In this document: one piece after another, positions 6,337 to 13,594 of the stretch | Layout of the letters: every line of letters starts with the position of its first letter | Numbering within the stretch: position 1 is the stretch's first letter | NCBI GenBank assembly: GCA_023263825.1 | Contig: JALQUJ010000201.1 | Span: 1-14,767, forward strand | Direction of reading: 5' to 3' | DNA length: 14,767 bases | Source of the DNA: Porticoccus sp. | Lineage (GTDB): Bacteria > Pseudomonadota > Gammaproteobacteria > Pseudomonadales > Porticoccaceae | Position numbers and translations under genes: made by a program | Notes under the pieces: generated by a model | The model's database searches: none | Seen by the model: the letters and a program-made list of their open reading frames with translations, nothing else | Told to the model about the DNA's origin: nothing

Positions 6337-9066
6337 ATGCCAATAACCACGAGTCATACCTGTAACAGACTCTTTAAAACGATAGGATTCCCTCCTCTAA
6401 AGGCGGCCTGCCTTTTCGTGTCTGGTCTATTGGCTTCTGCGCTATTAATGCCTCTTTCAGTGTCAGCAGAAACAACTGACTCCTATTCCCAGTGGGAATG
6501 CCGTGCTGGTGCTGATGGGGGTTGGGAATGTAACGAACACACTTTACCAGGAAAAGCCTACCCCAGACCAAAACGTAAAGAACCCATTCTGGACGACTTC
6601 ATTGAAGAAGAGGAAGAACTGCCAGATGATTCAGGCCCACACGTCAAGCTAGCCAATGCCCTCGACTGGATTGAAGAAGAAGCATTAGCACCAGAAGAGA
6701 TGGAAAAAATGGCCTCTGGTTGCTGTGGTGCCTATATTGAACCACCCAGAGACTATCCTGATGCTGACCTCAAACCTGAAGAAGCAGCTATAAGAGTAGC
6801 GTCTAGCTCCACTGAGGTAATACAAGAAAACATTGCTCATTTGAAGGGAAATGTCCATCTAACCCAAGGCTATCGCCAGGTGCGCAGTGATCATGCCACG
6901 ATTAATCAAAGCGAACGGACTGTTGATCTTGAAGGAAATGTACAACTGCGCGAACCAGGATTATTACTTACTGGCGACACCGCACATGTAAACATGGATA
7001 TAAAAGATATTCAGATTAACAACTCGGATTATCTATTCCATGAATCGGGAGTACGAGGAACTGCCGACCAGCTGACCCGTCCCAGCGGTGACATTTTCTA
7101 CATTGATAATGCAACCTATACCACCTGTGAACCAGGAAATAATGCTTGGCAATTAGTTAGCTCGGAAGTCGATGTGAACCCAGGTACAGGAATCGCTCAT
7201 GCCAAACATGTTCGACTGGAAGTTAAAGATATTCCTATTATGTACTTACCCTGGATACGCTTCCCTATCGATGACAGAAGAGCAAGCGGGTTATTATTCC
7301 CCAGTTTTAGTGTGAGTGAAGATAATGGTGTTGATTTTGCCCAACCGATCTATCTGAACTTGGCACCAAATTACGACGCAACAATTACTCCTCGTTATGT
7401 TCAAGAGAGAGGCCCAATGGCTGAAGTAGAATTCCGCCATATGTCTAAGTACACCAATACTATCCTTGGGGGCGCTTTCCTCTCCGACGATGATGGTGGT
7501 GATGACAGTGATGAAGATCCCGACACAGTTACTGGTGACAAGGACCACGAGGGAGAGGACAGATGGTTAGCAAATATTGATCACACTGGAGGTATAGGCA
7601 AACGTTGGACAACGCGTGTTGATTATACCCGTGTTAGTGATGACGACTATTTCCGTGACCTCGATAACACCACCCTTGAAGTCAGCAGCCAAACTCACCT
7701 GAGGCAACTAGGGTATGTGAGTTACAACACAGATAACTGGCTATTCAGAGTGACAGGTAGAGAATATCAGACCATTACAGAAAACACCCGAGATCAGTAC
7801 AAACTATTACCAAGAGTAGAAGCTATCGGCAACTACCGATGGGGTAATTTTGAGTTTGAATTTGATAACCAGTTTAGTAGCTTTGACCACAATGATGATG
7901 GCGATTTAACGACAGGCTCAACATTCTTTATTGATGATCAAAACACCTATGTAACTGGTGATCGACTGCGATTAGATTATGCCGCCACATGGGACAAACA
8001 ATGGGCTTGGGGATATTTCCGCCCTACCGCAAAAGTGAAGCACATCACTTATGATTTGGATGATCCCCTACTCAACCAAAATGATGATAGCCCATCGGTC
8101 ACCGTCCCAGTTGGCATCATCGATACCGGTATTTATTTTGAACGTGACACTACTTGGCTTAGTGGATACACACAAACATTTGAACCTCGTCTATACATGG
8201 TCTATTCGAAATATGAAGACCAAAGTGACTTGCCGGACTTCGATACATCAGAGCTGACTTTTAGTTACAGTCAGTTATTTAGAGATGACCGCTTTGTGGG
8301 TGGAGACCGTATCGGTGATACCGAGCAAATATCTGTAGGGTTGACCACACGACTTATTGATCAATCAAACGGCATTGAAAGATTGCGAGCCAGTCTGGGG
8401 CAAATCTACTACCTTGATGATCGTTATGTGTCACTCAATACAGCTCTGACCAAATCAGTACTAAAAAGTATAAGCAACCCTGACAACCTTTCTGATCTTA
8501 AGAAGCGGGAGATTGCCGATGGATTACTACGGGATGAGTCAGCCTATGCTGCAGAATTCTCCCTACGTTTGTGGGAAAACGTACGACTTCAGGCAGATAT
8601 GCTTTACGATGAAGAGAACAGTGAGCTAGATCGTGGTAGCGCCAGCATACGTTATAACGGCAAAAATAATCAGATCTTTAACCTTGGTTATCGTTTTATT
8701 AGAAAAATACCACGAGAGTATAATTCTGAATTTTACGATGCCGATGTTGAACAAGCCGATTTTTCAACCATCTTCCCCGTCTTCAAAAACTGGAACTTGA
8801 TTGGTCGATATAATTATGACCTGACCAACAGCCGGAACCTTGAAACCTTTGCAGGACTCCAATACGAAAGTTGCTGTTGGCGTTTAAGCCTTCTAGCACG
8901 CAAATGGATTGATCGTGATGATGGCATTGTTTTACCTGAAGACGATCTCACAGAAGACAAAGGCATCTTCCTGCAAATTCAGTTCAAGGGTTTAGCAGGC
9001 TATGGCACGAAAGTAGAGTCAATCCTCAAAGATGGCATTTACGGCTACGAACCTCCTGCCAACTAA
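6337..9066 (+). CDS. lptD: LPS-assembly outer-membrane protein LptD (OstA/Imp)
   Basis: Outer-membrane barrel that, with LptE, delivers lipopolysaccharide to the cell surface. The product has 909 residues against 784 in E. coli. A long signal peptide ends near SVSA (44). A mature N-terminal extension contains C55 and C65 and an acidic linker; the LptA-like jellyroll follows from about residue 152, then the large C-terminal barrel. Landmarks include YTTCEPG with C264, FPIDDRRASG, LNLAPNYDAT, FDTSELTFSYSQLF and SCCW with C846/C847. C264 and C846/C847 match the disulfide cysteines C173 and C724/C725 of E. coli. The C129/C130 pair (SGCCGAYIEP) lies where the other partner is expected. Residues 384-408 are a very acidic insertion. 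I chose the ATG at 6337 (GGA eight bases upstream) over an upstream TTG at 6298. It heads the superoperon; surA follows after 42 bases. Confidence 0.97.
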   Translation: MPITTSHTCNRLFKTIGFPPLKAACLFVSGLLASALLMPLSVSAETTDSYSQWECRAGADGGWECNEHTLPGKAYPRPKRKEPILDDFIEEEEELPDDSGPHVKLANALDWIEEEALAPEEMEKMASGCCGAYIEPPRDYPDADLKPEEAAIRVASSSTEVIQENIAHLKGNVHLTQGYRQVRSDHATINQSERTVDLEGNVQLREPGLLLTGDTAHVNMDIKDIQINNSDYLFHESGVRGTADQLTRPSGDIFYIDNATYTTCEPGNNAWQLVSSEVDVNPGTGIAHAKHVRLEVKDIPIMYLPWIRFPIDDRRASGLLFPSFSVSEDNGVDFAQPIYLNLAPNYDATITPRYVQERGPMAEVEFRHMSKYTNTILGGAFLSDDDGGDDSDEDPDTVTGDKDHEGEDRWLANIDHTGGIGKRWTTRVDYTRVSDDDYFRDLDNTTLEVSSQTHLRQLGYVSYNTDNWLFRVTGREYQTITENTRDQYKLLPRVEAIGNYRWGNFEFEFDNQFSSFDHNDDGDLTTGSTFFIDDQNTYVTGDRLRLDYAATWDKQWAWGYFRPTAKVKHITYDLDDPLLNQNDDSPSVTVPVGIIDTGIYFERDTTWLSGYTQTFEPRLYMVYSKYEDQSDLPDFDTSELTFSYSQLFRDDRFVGGDRIGDTEQISVGLTTRLIDQSNGIERLRASLGQIYYLDDRYVSLNTALTKSVLKSISNPDNLSDLKKREIADGLLRDESAYAAEFSLRLWENVRLQADMLYDEENSELDRGSASIRYNGKNNQIFNLGYRFIRKIPREYNSEFYDADVEQADFSTIFPVFKNWNLIGRYNYDLTNSRNLETFAGLQYESCCWRLSLLARKWIDRDDGIVLPEDDLTEDKGIFLQIQFKGLAGYGTKVESILKDGIYGYEPPAN

Positions 9067-9108
9067 TAGCCCACTGTCAATTAATAGAGATACAAAGAAG
9101 ATAGAAAC

Positions 9109-10416
9109 ATGAGTTTACACAGCAAATTCTTTAAACCATTTATTCCACCAGCTATTGTTTTTGCTGTGCTGGCTTTTCCTGTAACACAGGCAACTGCTGA
9201 AGAAATACTGCTCGATAAAATCGTCGCTGTCATTAATGATGAAGTTGTTATGGCCAGTGAACTAGAGAGCAGAACCCAAGAAATCTACTCACAACTTCAA
9301 CAAAAGGGTACTGAAATTCCTTCCCGAGAAACTTTCGTTTCACAAGTGCTAGAAAAACTTATTTTAGAGCGCATTCAGCTATTAAAAGGAAGCCGGGTAG
9401 GTATTCGTTTTAGTGATGCCGAAGTAAATGAAGCCTTGGAAAATATGGCAAAACGACAGGGCATGACCCTTTCTGAGCTGGTGGAAAAGGCACACAACAG
9501 TGGTACAAAACTATCTGCCCTTCGCCAACGTGTTCGCAATGAAATGATTATCGGTAGGGTCCAAGAAGGCTCAATGAATCGCCGTATTACTATTACCGAA
9601 CAAGCCATCGATAATTTTCTTAATTCAGAAGAGGGGCGCTCCTGGTCATCACCCGATGTGAATCTGGGGCATATTCTACTTCCGCTATCTGCAGGCGCGC
9701 CAAAAGATGAAGTGACTAGTATTCAGGAAAAGGTTCTCGATCTTTATAATAAAGCCAAAGACGGCGCAGACTTTAAAAGCCTAGCCATTGCCCACTCCTC
9801 TGGCCAAAATGCCTTAAAGGGCGGCGACCTAGGCTGGAGAAAAACCGCACAGCTACCTACTCTATTTATTTCTGCTCTAGATGATCTATCTCCTGGGCAA
9901 ATCAGTGAACCTATACGTAGTAATGCTGGCTATCACCTGCTTAAACTCTATGACCGTCGAGGTGGCGGCGGCCAGCTAATAGAGCAGCACCGTGTTCGTC
10001 ATATTTTATTATCTCCAAGCGAAATCCGCAGTGATGAGGAAACCCTTGAGGCTATCACAAAATTGCGCGCAGATATTGAGGGGGGAAAAGACTTTGCTGC
10101 TGCAGCCAAAGAACATTCTGAAGACATTGGTTCTGCCATGTCTGGGGGAGTGCTGGGTTGGTCAGTACCTGGTCAGTTTGTACCTCAGTTTGAAAAAACG
10201 ATGAAATCCGTTGAGATTAATGAAGTCAGCGAACCTTTTAAGAGTCAATTTGGCTGGCACATTCTTCAAGTAACTGAACGTCGCAAACAAGACTTCACTC
10301 AAAAAATAAAACGCTCTCAAGCAAAAAATATTATTAAACAACGCAAATTCCAGGAAGAACTACAAATCTGGCTTCAGGAAATTCGTGACGAGGCTTTTGT
10401 AGAAATCAAGTCGTGA
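9109..10416 (+). CDS. surA: Periplasmic chaperone / peptidyl-prolyl isomerase SurA
   Basis: Periplasmic chaperone for unfolded outer-membrane proteins, LptD among its known clients, with parvulin-type prolyl isomerase domains. The product has 435 residues, near the E. coli length of 428. The signal peptide is hydrophobic to about residue 26, with a likely cut after ATA (28-30). The SurA N-domain begins LLDKIVAVINDEVVMASEL. The first PpiC domain runs from about 184 (VNLGHILLPL) to 283, containing GGDLGW and GYHLLKLYD. The second runs from about 294 (HRVRHILL) to 400, containing GGVLGW and GWHILQVTERR. The C-terminal helix returns to the chaperone core. The ribosome site is weak (AAGAAG). The stop overlaps the pdxA start by 4 bases (GTGA). 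Confidence 0.97.
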   Translation: MSLHSKFFKPFIPPAIVFAVLAFPVTQATAEEILLDKIVAVINDEVVMASELESRTQEIYSQLQQKGTEIPSRETFVSQVLEKLILERIQLLKGSRVGIRFSDAEVNEALENMAKRQGMTLSELVEKAHNSGTKLSALRQRVRNEMIIGRVQEGSMNRRITITEQAIDNFLNSEEGRSWSSPDVNLGHILLPLSAGAPKDEVTSIQEKVLDLYNKAKDGADFKSLAIAHSSGQNALKGGDLGWRKTAQLPTLFISALDDLSPGQISEPIRSNAGYHLLKLYDRRGGGGQLIEQHRVRHILLSPSEIRSDEETLEAITKLRADIEGGKDFAAAAKEHSEDIGSAMSGGVLGWSVPGQFVPQFEKTMKSVEINEVSEPFKSQFGWHILQVTERRKQDFTQKIKRSQAKNIIKQRKFQEELQIWLQEIRDEAFVEIKS

Positions 10417-11420
10417 TCAGATTAGCCGTTACTCCCGGTGAACCTTCGGGTATTGGTCCAGACCTGCTGGTTCAACTGGCTCAGCAATCACAAGAATTTG
10501 AGCTTGTTGCCTATGCTGACCCCGAGTTACTAGAGCAAAGAGCTAATCTGCTTGGACTCCCTATCACCCTACGCACTGTTACATCTGAACCACAAAAGCT
10601 TAATTCAGGTGAATTAGCCGTACATCCTGTCCCCTTAAAAACAAAAGTAACTCCGGGAAAACTAAATACTGCTAATGCCCCTTATGTTTTAGAAACACTT
10701 TCAAGTGCATTGGCAGACTGTAAAACTAATCATTGCCAAGCAATGATTACCGGCCCTGTCCATAAGGGTGTCATTAACGATGCAGGTATCCCTTTTAGTG
10801 GGCACACCGAATTTCTTGCGGAAAACACCCAGACACCTAAAGTCGTGATGATGCTTGCTACAAAAGGACTCAGAGTTGCCCTAGTAACAACCCATCTCGC
10901 ATTAAGTGACGTTCCCCAGGCCATAACAACCAAAACCCTTGAGCAAGTAATTACAATTTTGCATCGTGATTTAAAGCAGAAGTTTGGTATTGATCAGCCA
11001 CGTATAGTGGTTTCAGGGCTTAACCCCCATGCGGGCGAAAATGGGCATATGGGCAAAGAGGAAATTCAAATTATTGAACCTTGCCTTGAAAAACTACGAG
11101 GCCAGGGTTTTAACCTGAAAGGCCCCCTGCCAGCAGATACATTATTCACCCCTAAATACCTGAACCAATGTGATGCTGTATTGGCCATGTATCACGACCA
11201 AGGCTTACCAGTATTAAAGTATAAGGGCTTTGGTGCAGCCGTGAATATTACTCTCGGGCTACCCATTATCAGAACATCTGTGGATCATGGAACTGCATTA
11301 GACCTTGCAGGAACAGGTAAAGCTGATATCGGCAGTTTAAAAACAGCCATTCACTATGCGGCAGATATGGTCAATGCCACAAATAGCGGCACCAACAACA
11401 AAGCCACCGAGAAAATATAA
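10413..11420 (+). CDS. pdxA: 4-hydroxythreonine-4-phosphate dehydrogenase PdxA
   Basis: NAD-dependent enzyme of pyridoxal 5'-phosphate (vitamin B6) synthesis; it oxidises 4-phosphohydroxy-threonine to a product that PdxJ condenses with deoxyxylulose phosphate. The product has 335 residues against 329 in E. coli. It opens with the typical RLAVTPGEPSGIGPD. The substrate loop is GPVHKG and SGHTEFLAE. The three metal-binding histidines are visible at H161 (TTHLALSDVP), H206 (NPHAGENGHMG) and H261 (MYHDQGLPVLKYKGF), each five less than the E. coli numbers 166, 211 and 266. SVDHGTALDLAGTGKAD closes the active site. The start is GTG, overlapping the surA stop by 4 bases, and the stop overlaps the rsmA start by one base, so translation is probably coupled on both sides. 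Confidence 0.98.
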   Translation: MIRLAVTPGEPSGIGPDLLVQLAQQSQEFELVAYADPELLEQRANLLGLPITLRTVTSEPQKLNSGELAVHPVPLKTKVTPGKLNTANAPYVLETLSSALADCKTNHCQAMITGPVHKGVINDAGIPFSGHTEFLAENTQTPKVVMMLATKGLRVALVTTHLALSDVPQAITTKTLEQVITILHRDLKQKFGIDQPRIVVSGLNPHAGENGHMGKEEIQIIEPCLEKLRGQGFNLKGPLPADTLFTPKYLNQCDAVLAMYHDQGLPVLKYKGFGAAVNITLGLPIIRTSVDHGTALDLAGTGKADIGSLKTAIHYAADMVNATNSGTNNKATEKI

Positions 11421-12220
11421 TGCCACCCAAGCCAATGGAGCATCCAGCTAGAAAGCGGTTTGGTCAAAATTTTCTAGTTGATCAGAATATTATTGAAAAA
11501 ATCGTTGCCGCTATTGCACCTCAACCAGACCAAAATCTGATAGAAATTGGCCCAGGCCAAGGCGCAATTACCAGGCCATTATTGGATAAGTGCCCAAAGC
11601 TAAATGCTGTTGAGCTAGATCGTGATCTTATTCCAATACTTCAAAATAAATTTCAGCAATACTCAGGATTAACAATCCACCAAGGCGATGCGCTAAAAAC
11701 AGATTTTGGGCAATTTTACCAAGAACATAACCCCCTCAGAATAATTGGAAATCTACCCTACAATATATCGACCCCCCTACTTTTTCACTTGCTGAGTTTT
11801 AACAAGCAAATTCGCGATATGTTCTTTATGTTGCAAAAGGAGGTTGTTGAGCGACTTGGAGCAACACCTGGCGAAAAGCATTACGGACGACTCAGTGTTA
11901 TGGCTCAGTATCACTGCAAAGTACAAACCTTGTTTCTGGTACCTCCTACAGCATTCAGACCTGCCCCCAAAGTAGAGTCGGCTATTGTTCAATTAAGGCC
12001 CTACGATGAACCGCCCTATAAAGCGAACAACCCCTCTTTACTATCAAAACTGGTGAGAACTTGTTTCCAGCAACGAAGAAAAACAATAAAAAATTCCCTA
12101 AAATTGTTTCTAAATACTGAACAGATTGGTCAATTAACTATAGACTTAACCCTACGCCCCGAAAATCTCAGCGTTGAGGAATTTGTTCAACTGAGTAATC
12201 AGATGGATGCCTTATTATAA
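11420..12220 (+). CDS. rsmA: 16S rRNA dimethyladenosine transferase RsmA (KsgA)
   Basis: Methyltransferase that dimethylates the two adjacent adenosines (A1518 and A1519, E. coli numbering) in the 3'-terminal hairpin of 16S rRNA during late 30S assembly. The product has 266 residues against 273 in E. coli. RKRFGQNFLVD (11-21) is the family N-terminus, IEIGPGQGA (41-49) the SAM-binding motif I and NLPYNIS (111-117) the catalytic motif IV. FRPAPKVESAIVQL and the C-terminal helical domain with CFQQRRKTIKNSL are also typical. The start ATG shares its A with the pdxA stop (TAATG). An alternative ATG at residue 6 (MEHPARKRF) would also give a full domain. The stop lies just before a tandem repeat leading into apaG. 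Confidence 0.98.
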   Translation: MPPKPMEHPARKRFGQNFLVDQNIIEKIVAAIAPQPDQNLIEIGPGQGAITRPLLDKCPKLNAVELDRDLIPILQNKFQQYSGLTIHQGDALKTDFGQFYQEHNPLRIIGNLPYNISTPLLFHLLSFNKQIRDMFFMLQKEVVERLGATPGEKHYGRLSVMAQYHCKVQTLFLVPPTAFRPAPKVESAIVQLRPYDEPPYKANNPSLLSKLVRTCFQQRRKTIKNSLKLFLNTEQIGQLTIDLTLRPENLSVEEFVQLSNQMDALL

Positions 12221-12222
12221 AT

Positions 12223-12264
12223 AAAGAGTTATAAACAAAGAGCTATGAGCGAAGAATTATGACC
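12223..12264 (+). repeat. Three tandem 14-bp repeats spanning the apaG translation start
   Basis: Three adjoining 14-mers can be read by eye: AAAGAGTTATAAAC (12223-12236), AAAGAGCTATGAGC (12237-12250) and GAAGAATTATGACC (12251-12264). Pairwise identity is 10-11 of 14. A half copy (TTATAAA, 12215-12221) sits at the rsmA stop. The third copy supplies the purine-rich stretch and ATG of apaG. The second creates an out-of-frame ATG at 12245, giving a five-codon mini-ORF (MSEEL) whose TGA overlaps the apaG ATG. Confidence 0.8.
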
Positions 12265-12627
12265 GAAGTGGTTGTCACTGTCACACCCGAATACCTGCGC
12301 GCGCAATCAAATCCCGATAAAGGCCAATATTCTTTTGCCTACCATATTCGTATAGAAAACCACGGCGACCAGGCCGCCCAACTTATTAGCCGACACTGGA
12401 TTATTACCGATGGAAACGCCCACGTTAAAGAAGTGCAAGGTGCCGGTATCGTGGGAGAACAGCCGGTGATTGATCCAGGCCAGAGCCACCAATATAGTAG
12501 TGGCGTTACCTTAGATACCAAAGTCGGCACAATGGAAGGCAGTTATCAAATGGTCAATGACTCAGGTGAAGAGTTTGATGTCCCAATTCCAACATTCCTC
12601 CTCTCCGTGCCTGGTGCTATTCATTGA
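12259..12627 (+). CDS. apaG: ApaG domain protein (Co2+/Mg2+ efflux-associated protein ApaG)
   Basis: Small protein of 122 residues (E. coli 125) with a fibronectin-III-like fold. Its exact role is unresolved; the name in databases refers to a cobalt/magnesium phenotype in Salmonella. The family pattern is visible: VTVTPEYL at the start, YSFAYHIRIENHGDQAAQLISRHW split over two strands, GAGIVGEQPVIDPGQ (the glycine-rich loop) and YSSGVTLDTKVGTMEGSYQM. The start at 12259 lies in the third unit of a 14-bp tandem repeat and has only a poor ribosome site, so translation may be coupled to upstream reading. It overlaps apaH by 4 bases, and the pair is in the usual order after rsmA. Confidence 0.95.
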   Translation: MTEVVVTVTPEYLRAQSNPDKGQYSFAYHIRIENHGDQAAQLISRHWIITDGNAHVKEVQGAGIVGEQPVIDPGQSHQYSSGVTLDTKVGTMEGSYQMVNDSGEEFDVPIPTFLLSVPGAIH

Positions 12628-13424
12628 GAAGCACTTATGCTGTCGGTGATCTTCAAGGCTGCCTGGATCCCTTAAAACGCCTTTTAGATAAAGTCTCATT
12701 TGACCCTAAAAAAGATACCCTTTGGTCTGTTGGCGATATCGTTAACCGCGGCCCCAACTCCCTCGAAACGTTAAGATTTTGCTACAATCTGGGCGACCAT
12801 TTTCGTATGGTTTTAGGGAATCATGATCTGCATCTACTAGCCGCAGCTCATGGGTTCCGCAAACCCAGCCGAAGCGATACCCTTGACGAAATACTCAATG
12901 CTCCGGACAGAGATGAGCTACTAAACTGGCTACAACAACAACCCTTGCTGTTTGAAGCGGAAGGCTATCTGGTTGTTCATGCCGGAATCCCGCCTCAATG
13001 GTCACAAAAAAAATCCGTTCAGTTAGCAGAAGAGATGAATAGTGTGCTCCGTTGCGACAAAAAATCCATGGAGTTTTTTAAAGTCATGTATGGCAATGAA
13101 CCCAGTATTTGGAAGAAAGGCCTAACACCGCCCTTACGCTGGCGGCTGATCACTAACTATTTTACCCGCATGCGTTTTTGTTCAACGGAAGGTCACCTTG
13201 AACTGACCTGTAAAAACCTGCCAGAGAAGCCACCCAAAGGTTATTCTCCCTGGTTTGAACATAAGAATAGAAAGACAAAGAAAACTCATATTATTTTCGG
13301 GCACTGGGCTGCATTAGAAGGCAGGCATTGCGGAAAAAGACTTTTCCCCCTGGATACAGGTTGTGTATGGGGAGGCCCTATGCGGTTAATGAACATCAAA
13401 ACCAAAGAGTACTTTCACACTTAA
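12624..13424 (+). CDS. apaH: Symmetrical bis(5'-nucleosyl)-tetraphosphatase ApaH
   Basis: Calcineurin-type metallophosphoesterase that splits Ap4A into two ADP; in E. coli it also removes Np4 caps from RNA. The product has 266 residues against 280 in E. coli. Metal-site motifs in order: GDLQG (8-12), GDIVNRGP, GNHDLHLLAA, HAGIPPQW, FGHWAALEG and LDTGCVWGG. RLITNYFTRMRFC is a further family landmark. In the first motif Gln replaces the His of GDxHG; Pseudomonas ApaH proteins, as I remember them, show the same. The start is TTG, overlapping the apaG stop (TTGA). No ATG is in frame before the first motif, so TTG is required. The C-terminus is shorter than in E. coli, ending KEYFHT. Confidence 0.97.
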   Translation: MRSTYAVGDLQGCLDPLKRLLDKVSFDPKKDTLWSVGDIVNRGPNSLETLRFCYNLGDHFRMVLGNHDLHLLAAAHGFRKPSRSDTLDEILNAPDRDELLNWLQQQPLLFEAEGYLVVHAGIPPQWSQKKSVQLAEEMNSVLRCDKKSMEFFKVMYGNEPSIWKKGLTPPLRWRLITNYFTRMRFCSTEGHLELTCKNLPEKPPKGYSPWFEHKNRKTKKTHIIFGHWAALEGRHCGKRLFPLDTGCVWGGPMRLMNIKTKEYFHT

Positions 13425-13513
13425 ACCCACATCAGCCTTATCAGGATACTGACTGACAGCCACTTTCTCCAAGCCCAGCAATCTGTTGTGAAAAATGTTA
13501 AATTCCCTGACTA

Positions 13514-13588
13514 TTGTCTACCAACCTCTGTTCCTATACACAATGTACTAGATAACTTTTAACTGAACATATAAGCAGCTAAAAGGGA
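13514..13588 (+). promoter_or_regulatory. Possible promoter and ribosome site upstream of the atoE-like gene
   Basis: The 170-base gap after apaH (13425-13594) has no clear terminator hairpin. A weak sigma70-like pair is TTGTCT (13514-13519) and TATACA (13535-13540), with a short 15-base spacer. AGGGA (13584-13588), six bases before the ATG at 13595, is a good ribosome site. The gap and the change of function suggest a separate transcription unit; the promoter elements themselves are doubtful. Confidence 0.28.
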
Positions 13589-13594
13589 AGCACC

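Noticed and set aside
13425..13480. Terminator after apaH
   Set aside because: Short complementary pieces (for example CCT/AGG around 13437) form no stable stem and no T-run follows.
13486..13505. CRP-like half site (TTGTGA with an AT-rich flank) upstream of atoE
   Set aside because: Only one half matches; the second half of the palindrome is absent.
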